From positions 11,309-75,308 of the forward strand of contig CAZEAN010000010.1 in the NCBI GenBank assembly GCA_964510225.1: a stretch of 64,000 nucleotides of DNA. Reading direction: 5' to 3'. The DNA comes from CAZEAN01 sp964510225. GTDB lineage: Bacteria; Planctomycetota; Planctomycetia; Isosphaerales; Isosphaeraceae. Within the stretch, counting starts at the first letter, position 1; the number at the start of each line of letters is the position of its first letter. The notes under the pieces are model-generated. The model was not told the DNA's origin. It ran no database searches and was given only the letters and a program-made list of their open reading frames with translations. Below, piece after piece: positions 1-8,488 of this stretch. The translations under genes were made by a program, and so were the position numbers.

Positions 1-1
1 A

Positions 2-1615
2 GGTAGCTCACTTTGGAGTGAGTACGGTGATGCGATCCAAGAACTCGATTTCCATGTTGGACGGATCTTCGATGCCCTCAAACGTTTAGAGATCGATGAC
101 AACACGATCGTCATTTATGCATCTGACAACGGCCGAGGACCAGGACGGACTCCCGAACAGGAGATCAGAGGAAGGAAGTTATCGACATTCGAAGGCGGTA
201 TCCGGGTCCCTGCAATCGCCTGGGGACCAGGAATCGGGTTACAGGCAGGGAGGGAGTCATCAGCAGTAGTCCGAGCGATGGACTGGTATCCAACTCTCGC
301 AACGTTCGCAAGAATCAAGATACCTCAAGGCCGTGTCATCGATGGGCGTGACATAAGCCCACTCTTGAAAGGTAAATCCCTGACTGTACCTTCTCCGGGC
401 ATGGATAGTTCACTAAATGCGTCGGTCCCATTGCGGCGTCGTTGGGATCCACCCGGCGAATGGGCATCAACAGTTAACCAAAACGAGTATCACGAGGCGT
501 TCTTCTACCACGGGAGCCAGGGGGCACTTGCTGCAGTTCGTTGGCGTCAATGGAAGCTCTATCTCAATCCCAGTCTCCAACTGTACAACCTTGCAACAGA
601 TCTAGGTGAATTACAGCCGGTCCGTAATGGTGAGATCCTCCGCAAGCTCCGTGGCATGGCAGTGCTTTTTCAAGATGAAATGAGGCTTGATGCACGACCT
701 GCTGGAGACGTCTTGCAAGATCAGATCGAGGGGCGAACCCTGATCAGTGATGAGACGTTGGGTACTCTGAACGCCAGACATGACATCACCTACGCAAGTT
801 ATGGCGATCGCACCCTGGAATTGGACATTTATCGGCCCAAGGACGTCTGGGGAGAACTGCCCGCGATTGTCTGCATTCACGGCGGAGGTTGGGCGAAGGG
901 CAATCGAGTCAATCACGAGAAACTCGCACAAGCACTCGCGTCGCGCGGATACGTTGCTGCGACCATTTCGTATCGCCTCAGTGGCGAATCACCGTTCCCT
1001 GCTGCAATTCACGATTGCAAGGCTGCGGTCCGTTTTCTCCGTGCACACTCCAGAGAGTTCGGTATCGATCCTGAAAAGATCGGCGCCATTGGGCTTTCCG
1101 CGGGTGGCCACCTGACGGCATTACTTGCAACATCCGCTGGGGTCCAAGAACTTGAAGGCCAAGGAGGTAATGAAGCTTTCAGTAGTGCGATACAGGCTGC
1201 AGTACCGATGGGTGCACAGACAGATTTGCTCTCGGAGCGCATCGAGGCAATCTCAGCAGATGCTAATCGCGGCCAAATCTGGAGAGAGTTTCTTGGCGGC
1301 ACCGCAAAAGACAAACCGGGAAGTTATCGCCTCGCTTCACCGTTGAATCACCTCAATGAAAACGATCCGCCCTGCTGGTTCATCACTGGTGAATCGGACC
1401 ATCCCAGTACGCGTGCTTCGATCTTTCGCTCACGGATGGAAGAACTAATGATCCCATCGGGATTGACTATCATCGAGGGCGCACCGCACCCATTCCTGGG
1501 CAGACAAGTTTGGTTTGATCAAATGATTGATGCTGCGGACCATTTCTTCACGATTCAGCTCAATACAGGGAATTCGGCTGAATCGACGGAGACCTCCATA
1601 CCAATCTCGAGATAG
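2..1615 (+). CDS. Sulfatase (C-terminal part) fused to an alpha/beta-hydrolase esterase, 5' partial
   Basis: The reading frame is open from the left edge, so the start lies outside the window. The first ~230 residues match the C-terminal half of an alkaline-phosphatase-fold sulfatase: the metal-site stretch IYASDNGRGPG, a conserved FEGGIRVPAIAWGPG segment, then MDWYPTLATFARI and DISPLLKG. The formylglycine motif would lie upstream and cannot be seen. After a linker the chain becomes an alpha/beta-hydrolase of the BD-FAE/carboxylesterase type. It has an oxyanion-hole HGGGW (near 876-890), a nucleophile elbow GLSAGG with Ser at 1097-1099, a likely acid Asp at 1397-1399 (GESD) and a likely His at 1487-1489 (PHPF). 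The product would remove both sulfate and acyl esters, plausibly from decorated polysaccharide. The next sulfatase begins 15 bases after the stop, so the two probably share an operon. Family assignment of both halves is firm; the substrate is unknown. Confidence 0.85.
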   Translation, partial: GSSLWSEYGDAIQELDFHVGRIFDALKRLEIDDNTIVIYASDNGRGPGRTPEQEIRGRKLSTFEGGIRVPAIAWGPGIGLQAGRESSAVVRAMDWYPTLATFARIKIPQGRVIDGRDISPLLKGKSLTVPSPGMDSSLNASVPLRRRWDPPGEWASTVNQNEYHEAFFYHGSQGALAAVRWRQWKLYLNPSLQLYNLATDLGELQPVRNGEILRKLRGMAVLFQDEMRLDARPAGDVLQDQIEGRTLISDETLGTLNARHDITYASYGDRTLELDIYRPKDVWGELPAIVCIHGGGWAKGNRVNHEKLAQALASRGYVAATISYRLSGESPFPAAIHDCKAAVRFLRAHSREFGIDPEKIGAIGLSAGGHLTALLATSAGVQELEGQGGNEAFSSAIQAAVPMGAQTDLLSERIEAISADANRGQIWREFLGGTAKDKPGSYRLASPLNHLNENDPPCWFITGESDHPSTRASIFRSRMEELMIPSGLTIIEGAPHPFLGRQVWFDQMIDAADHFFTIQLNTGNSAESTETSIPISR

Positions 1616-1630
1616 AGGAGCGTACAAGAG

Positions 1631-3031
1631 TTGTATTACACGGCCAAATCACAGTCCAAGAATCCGTGCGATGTCCAGTTTCTTTTTCATTACTTGCCCC
1701 GACGTATTCTCACTCAGGTCATCTGTGTACTGATCATCCTCGCGGGAGTCGGTGTAACCAGCGGCCTTAGTCAAGAGTCGATTCGAACAAAACCTAATGT
1801 AGTCATTCTCTTTATCGATGATCTGGGCTTCGGCGACCTCGGATGTTTCGGCAACAAACGAATTCCCACGCCAAACATCGACTCCCTCGCCAACAAGGGC
1901 GTCCGGTGTACGATGTCGTACATCACCAATCCGCCCTGTTCGCCGAGCCGCTGTAGTCTCATCACAGGGATGTACGCCCAGAGATTCGGCAAGTCAGGAA
2001 TGGCCCGAGGCCTCCCCATCCCAGACGATCATCCGACGTTGGGAGAATTCATGAGAGATGCCGGATTTGTGACCGGGCAGATTGGCAAGTGGGATATTGG
2101 CTCAGTTGGACAAGGCCCCCACCAACGTGGCTTTATGGAGGTAGCACGCGATGCCCCCGGCGAACAATACATCCGACGTCGCGAAGATGGTAGTCAAGTT
2201 TACTTGACGGATCTTGACGGCGATTATATGGCTGATTTCGTTGAACGCAATGCTGACCGGGCATTCTTCCTGTACTTCTCGCCGTTCGCCGTCCATTCAA
2301 AAGTCAAGGACACCCCCCAGCATTACCGTGATCGTATCCCGGGTGGGGAAGGGACGGCCTATGAAGGAGCTGTCGTTGCAGTTGACGATGCGGTCGGTAA
2401 GCTTCTTGCAATGCTGAAAAAACATGGCTTGGAACGAGACACGCTGATCTTCTTCACAGGTGACAATGGTGCCAATATCCAGGAAGGGGGATCATCGGCT
2501 CCCTATCGAGGCGGGAAAGGCCCCTACACCCAGCTCGAAGGCTGGGTTCATACACCCACGATTATCACGTGGCCTGGCACCCTTCCTGCCGGCAAGACTT
2601 TCGGAGGGATGATGGCCACATTCGATTTCTACGCCACAATCGCCGCTGTCGCTGCAAAACCACTTCCCGATCGCTGTGATGGCAAAAACCTCTTGCCGTA
2701 CCTGATGGGGGATAAGCAGGGAGACGTCCACGACTACATCTATTGGCACAATGCTGACCCCACCGACGCGCCTCGTCGTAATCTCTACGCTGTCCGCTGG
2801 AAAGACTGGCGGATGATCAAACGAGAGGATGGCTGGAGCTTGTTCGACCTCAGGAATGACCCAGAAGAGCGAGTTGATCTGGCGTCGAAGCAACCTGAAG
2901 TGATTGCCAACATGCGAGACCATTACAACGGATTTGTTACCACACTTCCGCCACTCAAGCCAAGCGCCAATTACAAGGGTGGAGGCCAAGTACCCAAAGG
3001 ATGGGGGTGGGTGTTTAGTGACGGGAAGTAA
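1631..3031 (+). CDS. Secreted sulfatase (arylsulfatase family), Cys-type
   Basis: This 466-residue sulfatase hydrolyses a sulfate ester, probably on a glycan, in the periplasm or outside the cell. The sequence shows a hydrophobic export segment (VICVLIILAGVGV, residues ~30-42), the metal-binding start PNVVILFIDDLGFGD, and the maturation motif CSPSR with Cys103 as the residue converted to formylglycine. FFTGDNGA and a C-terminal WKDWRMIKREDGWSLFDL segment are typical of the family. The frame has no ATG near its start. TTG at 1631 follows GAGGAG (1615-1620), while an internal TTG at 1694 would give a shorter, more standard signal peptide. It lies 15 bases behind the sulfatase-esterase fusion. 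Two inverted repeats follow in the convergent gap. Family assignment is firm; substrate unknown. Confidence 0.93.
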   Translation: MYYTAKSQSKNPCDVQFLFHYLPRRILTQVICVLIILAGVGVTSGLSQESIRTKPNVVILFIDDLGFGDLGCFGNKRIPTPNIDSLANKGVRCTMSYITNPPCSPSRCSLITGMYAQRFGKSGMARGLPIPDDHPTLGEFMRDAGFVTGQIGKWDIGSVGQGPHQRGFMEVARDAPGEQYIRRREDGSQVYLTDLDGDYMADFVERNADRAFFLYFSPFAVHSKVKDTPQHYRDRIPGGEGTAYEGAVVAVDDAVGKLLAMLKKHGLERDTLIFFTGDNGANIQEGGSSAPYRGGKGPYTQLEGWVHTPTIITWPGTLPAGKTFGGMMATFDFYATIAAVAAKPLPDRCDGKNLLPYLMGDKQGDVHDYIYWHNADPTDAPRRNLYAVRWKDWRMIKREDGWSLFDLRNDPEERVDLASKQPEVIANMRDHYNGFVTTLPPLKPSANYKGGGQVPKGWGWVFSDGK

Positions 3032-3061
3032 ATGATACCAATCGGAGAGGAAGAACTAAGC

Positions 3062-3141
3062 GACCGGATTGCGAGATCCGGTCCAGTTACTTCCACCATT
3101 GCATGATCCTCGTCGAGCGAGTCGCCTTCTACTCGCTCGAC
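3062..3141. terminator. Paired hairpins in convergent gap
   Basis: Two inverted repeats lie between the stops of the sulfatase and the leftward acyltransferase gene. The first has 8-bp arms GACCGGAT (3062-3069) and ATCCGGTC (3076-3083). The second has 11-bp arms GTCGAGCGAGT (3112-3122) and ACTCGCTCGAC (3131-3141). Neither has a good T-tract, so they are terminator-like by position and stem strength rather than by a full intrinsic-terminator pattern. Confidence 0.4.
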
Positions 3142-3163
3142 TGAAACTCGTGGGTCCAAGACT

Positions 3164-5167
3164 TTAGCCTGATTGACCAGCGCTCGCAGCGACCAAGGCG
3201 CTCGATTCAACACGCTGCGGTCGCAGACGCGGCCCATTTAAGAAGCGTCCGATCACAGTGTAGCGGACAACGAAATGATAGCTCAGAAGCAGGAAGGCAC
3301 CGCAGACAACACAGATCAGAGAGAACTTGACGACCACAGGGACTTGCCAACTCCAAAGTGCTGCCTGAGCGACAATGACCAGTGGCAAATGAACCAAATA
3401 GAGCCAGTATGACGAATCTGAGACGTACCTGATCTTCCGATTCTCGGTCGTGAGCAGGCCCCTGAATATCCCCATAATGCCGAAGGTCATCAGCCAAGCA
3501 TAGAGCGATTGCAAGAAGACGGCTGCGGGACGTCGCCATTCGGGATCGATCCATTCTGACCCGAAGCCAAAGCTCCCTTTGACGAGCTGGTATCCGATGG
3601 GGAAGACGATCCCGAGTGCGATCGGGAGTGTCAACCACCACGCACGCCCGATACGACCGTCCTCGTCATCGGCGTCGAAGTAGAACACACCGAAGAAGAA
3701 AAAGATGCTGTAGTAGAACAGTACATTAGGCATTGGGATCAATCCTGCCGAGGTGTCAGGACCGAAGACAGGAAAGAGCAAGCCCATCGTGGCCTGGGGG
3801 AGCATCGTCAGAGGAATCAGCCAGAGATATCGAAGGCTGGAGACTGTAAGCCACCGTGGGGCCTTCCATCCGAATCTCCCTGCGACCAAGGCATAGAGGA
3901 CAAAGAAGGCCACAAGCCAGCAGAGGAACCAGAGAAACCAGAGGTGTTGCAGGACTGGGAAGAGCATCAGTCCGGTCAATGCTCCGACAAGCATCCCTTC
4001 AGGCTCTTCCCGATTGCGTTCAACATTCTCAATCAGTCCCGAAGGCGTTGGTTGGTTGCCTTTCTGACGGTTTTCCTTCTCAAACTCGTCGAAGAGTTTT
4101 CTAACTTCCTCACGTCCTGTTATAATCATATCTTCATCCACCTCGGCTCCAATGGTGCCTGCGATAAACTGCACCGTACCCCAGTCACTTGCGAGGCCAC
4201 TCGAGGGCAGATCGCCATTATTATTCGTAAGTGTTGGATCGGCTCCATTGTCGAGAAGGACTTTCACCATGCGAGGACGACCAAAGAAAACAGCACCGTG
4301 AAGTGCCGTTGCACCATCAACATTTTGTGCGTTGATATTAGCTCCAGACTCCAGCAAGAGGTCAAGGGCCTCGACATGGTCACCCGACCAAGTCGCCATC
4401 GAGATCGGCGTCGCCCCAAACCGGGGATCGAGGGCGTTCGGATCGACCCCGTCTTGAAGATGGAGTTCGAGAGCCTCAGCATCGCCTAGCCGTGCAGCTA
4501 CCCAGATCGATTCCTCGCTGTCGACTGCTCGGGCGTCGAAACCTGCACCGACGTTCACAACACCGATTATGACAACCCAACACAATGGAATCAGTGTAAA
4601 AAGGCAAATCAGGAACGGGAGCCCGATTCGCTTCCACCGCTGCTGCACGAGTGATCCAAGGCCGCGTTTTCTCCAGATCATCGCAGTGAAGAAACCACTG
4701 ATTAAGAAGAAGAGCTGCATCCGAAACCCGTGGACCGCCGAGTTGAAGATGCTGAACCCAAGATTCCCCCCTGAATCCTGCACAATCCAGGGTTCAGTCG
4801 TGTAGGCCAATGCTGCATGAAGGCCGATCCCAAGGAGCATCGCAAACGCTCGAAGGGCATCGAGATCGTGTCGCCGAGGCATCGAGACGCGGACCGATGC
4901 ACGATCAATTGCAGTGGGCTCATCACTCGTTGTGTCGGATTGTGCAAGTACAGATTCTCCTTGCAGATCCGACTCGAAGAACCCTGGCTCGGCAAGGAAT
5001 TGCTCGATCGTTACCGCTTTGTCCGCTTCGCCATGCGGGCAGACTAACCAGTCCCCGCTGATTTCCAACTGCTCCAGCTGTCGGATGATTTCAGATCGTC
5101 TGAGTTTCGTCTTCCAAAACCAGGCGTTCGGTTTCTTGATTGAGTAAGTCTGTTGATCGAGGCTCAT
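3164..5167 (-). CDS. Acyltransferase-3 family membrane protein with ankyrin-repeat insert
   Basis: This 667-residue protein has three parts. Residues 1-95 are a soluble N-terminal region that I do not recognise. From residue ~100 an acyltransferase-3 (OpgC/OafA-like) integral membrane domain begins with DLDALRAFAMLLGIGLH, whose His117 is the conserved family histidine. After about four membrane segments the membrane domain is interrupted at ~residues 215-345 by roughly three to four ankyrin repeats (for example GADPTLTNNNG and SGANINAQNVDGATALH). The membrane domain then resumes at ~395 (QHLWFLWFLCWLVAFF) and runs to the C-terminus, including SSYWLYLVHLPLVIV. Acyltransferase-3 proteins O-acylate glycans or lipids at the membrane. 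The repeats probably form a soluble protein-binding module in a loop. Start is ATG at 5165-5167. Confidence 0.85.
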   Translation of the reverse strand: MSLDQQTYSIKKPNAWFWKTKLRRSEIIRQLEQLEISGDWLVCPHGEADKAVTIEQFLAEPGFFESDLQGESVLAQSDTTSDEPTAIDRASVRVSMPRRHDLDALRAFAMLLGIGLHAALAYTTEPWIVQDSGGNLGFSIFNSAVHGFRMQLFFLISGFFTAMIWRKRGLGSLVQQRWKRIGLPFLICLFTLIPLCWVVIIGVVNVGAGFDARAVDSEESIWVAARLGDAEALELHLQDGVDPNALDPRFGATPISMATWSGDHVEALDLLLESGANINAQNVDGATALHGAVFFGRPRMVKVLLDNGADPTLTNNNGDLPSSGLASDWGTVQFIAGTIGAEVDEDMIITGREEVRKLFDEFEKENRQKGNQPTPSGLIENVERNREEPEGMLVGALTGLMLFPVLQHLWFLWFLCWLVAFFVLYALVAGRFGWKAPRWLTVSSLRYLWLIPLTMLPQATMGLLFPVFGPDTSAGLIPMPNVLFYYSIFFFFGVFYFDADDEDGRIGRAWWLTLPIALGIVFPIGYQLVKGSFGFGSEWIDPEWRRPAAVFLQSLYAWLMTFGIMGIFRGLLTTENRKIRYVSDSSYWLYLVHLPLVIVAQAALWSWQVPVVVKFSLICVVCGAFLLLSYHFVVRYTVIGRFLNGPRLRPQRVESSALVAASAGQSG

Positions 5168-5459
5168 CGGAGATCCTTGTTCCCTACCGACCTAGTGGTT
5201 CACTGTTCCCGAAGGAGGTTCGCTTCACTCGGCGTAATATTGTCAGTATCCAGTTGGATTGTGACTTGATCCGACCGTCGTCATGAAAGCTAGAGCTACA
5301 CGCAAGTAGCTCATGGCACGAATTCTGACAATCAACGGGCACTCATAACAACAGAAAAAGTTCACCATTCAATGGGCTGACGGGACGCAGTAACTGTCTA
5401 CAACGTTTGAACTGCTTTTGAAACGCCCCATCCCAAGATAGATTACCACCGCAATAACG

Positions 5460-6434
5460 ATGAAGATTTCATCTTACATTTACGATATCCTTGAGAAACT
5501 CTGGAATAGACATTGGACGCATCGGCGTCTTGTCGATCTCTTGCTTATCGTCTTCGTTGGATCTCTCGTTGTCATTCAACTGAAACGAGAGGGTTTTCTG
5601 CCTCAAGAGCTAGCCGAGCTGGTGCCAAGATCACACTTCTACGCAATCCAAGTAACATTCGAGTTATTACTTTTCTACGAGGCACTTGGGTTGATCTTTG
5701 GATTGTCGCGATCGGTTGCGAACACGGTTGGTAAGCAGTTCGAAATCCTCGGCCTCATTCTTATTAGGCATGCCTTCGAAGAATTTGTTCACTTCGAAGA
5801 GCCGATTAGCTGGAGTGAGGTTTCCGAGACGCTGATTCCGATCGCCTGGAATGGACTGGGAGGGCTCGCGATTTTTGGATTGCTTGGCGCTTTTCACCGA
5901 GTCCAAAAGCATCAGCGAGTCACTCTGGACGATTTCGACCAATCGTCATTCCTTGTAGCCAAAAAACTGATTGCCTTAATTATCCTAGTCGGCTTTGGCT
6001 TGATTTTAGGACGCGATCTGTCAATTCAACTATCGAGCTCATCAAATCTCCAGATCTTTGAAGAATTCTACACCCTCTTGATCTTTGGAGACGTCCTTTT
6101 GGTATTAGTTTCGATGCGTTACACGACCAATTTTCGGATCATTTTTCGGAACTTTGGTTTCGCGTTAGCAACGGTTTCTATCCGTTTGGCGTTAACGGCT
6201 CCGCTTGGCTATGACGTAATGCTGGGAGTCAGTGGGCTCGTCTATGCCTTGGTCGTGAGCGTTCTCTACAACGTCCATCGTGAAGCATGGGCTGGTCAAG
6301 GGACGAACCAAATAATTATGCATCCGGGAGATCATTCTTCTGAGGAACCCAAAGGCCACGATGTTACCAAAACCAAAGTAGACTCCAGTCAACATTCGGT
6401 TGAGCATCGTCTCTCCGGTGCCCACCAAGATTAA
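5460..6434 (+). CDS. Multi-spanning membrane protein of unknown function
   Basis: I do not recognise this 324-residue protein. It has about six to seven hydrophobic segments, for example VDLLLIVFVGSLVVIQL near residue 28, IQVTFELLLFYEALGLIFGL near 65, LGGLAIFGLLGAF near 135, LIALIILVGFGLILG near 172 and FGDVLLVLVSMRYTT near 210. A hydrophilic, charged tail of ~45 residues rich in His, Ser, Asp and Glu follows. Acidic and histidine residues (RHAFEEFVHFEEP) sit between segments. There is no clear Shine-Dalgarno sequence before the ATG. It stands alone between a leftward acyltransferase gene and a convergent HupE-like gene. Confidence 0.7.
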   Translation: MKISSYIYDILEKLWNRHWTHRRLVDLLLIVFVGSLVVIQLKREGFLPQELAELVPRSHFYAIQVTFELLLFYEALGLIFGLSRSVANTVGKQFEILGLILIRHAFEEFVHFEEPISWSEVSETLIPIAWNGLGGLAIFGLLGAFHRVQKHQRVTLDDFDQSSFLVAKKLIALIILVGFGLILGRDLSIQLSSSSNLQIFEEFYTLLIFGDVLLVLVSMRYTTNFRIIFRNFGFALATVSIRLALTAPLGYDVMLGVSGLVYALVVSVLYNVHREAWAGQGTNQIIMHPGDHSSEEPKGHDVTKTKVDSSQHSVEHRLSGAHQD

Positions 6435-6558
6435 TCAATCAACGTATTCTCGTTCAGCATTGTAGAACGATTCATTGAGTTAAGAGAAAACGCAAGGAAA
6501 GAAAAAAGATGGACCATCGTCTTTCAAGCTCACTGGAGCGTGAGACTAATCTGGTTAC

Positions 6559-7563
6559 CTACTTAATTAAATAACTTGAGCTTCGCTCAAGAACCCAGAA
6601 CGTGGCGATTATCCCGATGGCGTAAGCAGGTGTCAGTTGCAACCAGCTCGGAGACCTCCATCGCAACCGCTTAAATACAGACCCGAATAACAATACAACA
6701 CCTACAAAGAGTAACTGTCCTATCTCAACCCCGAGATTGAATGTCAATAGTGTTAGGGGAATAGAGCGCTGAGGGAGCCCGATCTCATTGAGGGCTCCCG
6801 CGAATCCAAATCCGTGGAGCAAGCCGAAGCTAAAAGAAATGCCCCAAGGGAATCGTGCTGTAAAACCACGTTCACCTCGATGGGCTCGAATAACCTCTGC
6901 AGCGACAAATACGATACTCAGGGCGATGATCGCTTCAACTGGCGGCCCCGGGACGACGATTAGCTCGAGGGCTGCTAAGGCAAGTGTAATGCTGTGTGCA
7001 ACGGTAAATGCCGTGACTGTCTCAATCAATCGACGACGGTTATCGATCAGGAGGAGCATCGCGAATACGAATAAAAGATGATCGATTCCAAACAGAATAT
7101 GCTCGATCCCAAGTAGCAGATAGGTCTGTGCAAGTTGAACAAGTACTCGATCGGATTGAACGAGATACGATGGCTTTTCAGGAGTGATCCGATGAGTCAA
7201 TTCGAGGCCATCTTGAAACTCAAGCCGAGCAAGGACATCGGTATAAGTTCCGGGGAGACCATCGATTATGATCGTTGAGCCGTGTAACCCTCGAGGGTGT
7301 CGAATCTGGAACCGCTGGAGATGAGAGTCCGCCACGAACGCACTGATCGGTTCACTTGTGATCTCGACATCCGAACCGAATCGTAACTGGAGATTAAGCC
7401 GCTCTCTCCGCCCTCGTGCTGGAACCTTCCAGTGCACCTCGAATTGCCCAGAACTTGTCTCACGGATCTCAAGAAAAGCAGGTCGGATTTCGTGCGCCTG
7501 GACGATCGAAAACGGAATGGCTACTACCCCAAGAAAGACCAAACTCAATACGCTACTCTTCAT
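6559..7563 (-). CDS. HupE/UreJ-family membrane protein
   Basis: This 334-residue protein has a signal peptide (cleavage likely after VQA23), a beta-rich extracytoplasmic region (residues 24-140) and about six membrane segments. The HupE/UreJ signature GIEHILFGIDHLLFV (His155, Asp161, His162), a second histidine motif TVAHSITLALA (His190) and FGLLHGFGFAGAL are visible. The family includes metal-permease-like HupE and UreJ proteins associated with nickel or cobalt handling, but this long form with an N-terminal domain is uncharacterised. Its start overlaps the stop of the PpiC gene by four bases (ATGA), so the two are translationally coupled. It is the last gene of the leftward DUF3604-PpiC-HupE operon. 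Confidence 0.85.
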   Translation of the reverse strand: MKSSVLSLVFLGVVAIPFSIVQAHEIRPAFLEIRETSSGQFEVHWKVPARGRRERLNLQLRFGSDVEITSEPISAFVADSHLQRFQIRHPRGLHGSTIIIDGLPGTYTDVLARLEFQDGLELTHRITPEKPSYLVQSDRVLVQLAQTYLLLGIEHILFGIDHLLFVFAMLLLIDNRRRLIETVTAFTVAHSITLALAALELIVVPGPPVEAIIALSIVFVAAEVIRAHRGERGFTARFPWGISFSFGLLHGFGFAGALNEIGLPQRSIPLTLLTFNLGVEIGQLLFVGVVLLFGSVFKRLRWRSPSWLQLTPAYAIGIIATFWVLERSSSYLIK

Positions 7564-8426
7564 CGATCTCCACCCGTACTGTCGAGCGATTCGTTATCCT
7601 TCTCTGGCCACTCAACGATCACCTCGTAATCTTTAAGTAGGGCTTCGTTGAAACGCTGGCGATTCTCGAGCCGCTTAGCATGTCTCCACTCCCGCTCGAC
7701 CTTCGGTCGGATCGAAGCAAGATCGGGGAGGCTCCCTGCAGTCCTTGCATCGAGTCTGACGAGGTGAAATCCGAGGCCAGATTGTATCGGCCCCTGCCAC
7801 TCTCCTTCGATGAGTCCGTCAAGTTGATCCGAAAAGCCTCGGCCAAATGTATTGTCCACTACCCGACGTGCCGCAGTACGAAACCGCACTGGGAGGAGGC
7901 TCATGTCTCCTTCAACCGGCTGACCGGATCGGAGCAGCTCCAGCTGAACCTCGATGTAGGCTTCAGGTCGGTCGCCGTGTCGCTCAGGATTGAAATAGAT
8001 CTGTTCGAAGGTATAAGAAGGATCCTCTCGGAACTCCTCCGCATGATCGGCCAGATAGTCGCCGAGTTCTTGCTCAGACGGGTCAAGCAACGAGGTTGTA
8101 TCATCGGTGAAGAATTCAAGCTTCTGTCGTAACCGCCGTCGGATGATTGTATCGTCCTGGTCGAGCCCCATCACAAGCGCTCGCTGATAGTATACCTCTT
8201 CTAAGACGAACTCATTGATCAATCCCCGAAATTCTTCCTCCGTCGGCGGCCGTTGCCAGGTCTTCTCGAAGATCGTTGCGAGCTGTCGAATGCGACCCGC
8301 ATCGACCACAATCTGATTCCCGCCACCAGCCGAATCGTTAGAACCGTCCACCACGTAGTAGAGCAAGAAGAGCGCACTCCCCAGGAAGAGGAAGTGCAGG
8401 AGTGGCTCTCGGAGGAGTTTCTTCAT
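7560..8426 (-). CDS. PpiC/SurA-type peptidyl-prolyl isomerase, membrane-anchored
   Basis: This 288-residue protein has an N-terminal membrane anchor (LLHFLFLGSALFLLYYVV, residues ~9-26), a SurA/PrsA-like helical region (residues ~40-125), then a parvulin-type rotamase segment. That segment holds YTFEQIYFNPERHGD, a divergent central region and the family end motif GPIQSGLGFHLVRLD. The predicted role is chaperone or proline isomerisation on the outer face of the cytoplasmic membrane. It lies 62 bases downstream of the DUF3604 gene and overlaps the HupE-like gene, so it may help fold or assemble those two exported or membrane proteins. That partnership is inferred from gene order. Confidence 0.87.
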   Translation of the reverse strand: MKKLLREPLLHFLFLGSALFLLYYVVDGSNDSAGGGNQIVVDAGRIRQLATIFEKTWQRPPTEEEFRGLINEFVLEEVYYQRALVMGLDQDDTIIRRRLRQKLEFFTDDTTSLLDPSEQELGDYLADHAEEFREDPSYTFEQIYFNPERHGDRPEAYIEVQLELLRSGQPVEGDMSLLPVRFRTAARRVVDNTFGRGFSDQLDGLIEGEWQGPIQSGLGFHLVRLDARTAGSLPDLASIRPKVEREWRHAKRLENRQRFNEALLKDYEVIVEWPEKDNESLDSTGGDR

Positions 8427-8488
8427 AGGTCTCGTTTCGCTTGCTGGACGTGCTCAGAGGAGATCAAACACCATGGATTTACAAACGA

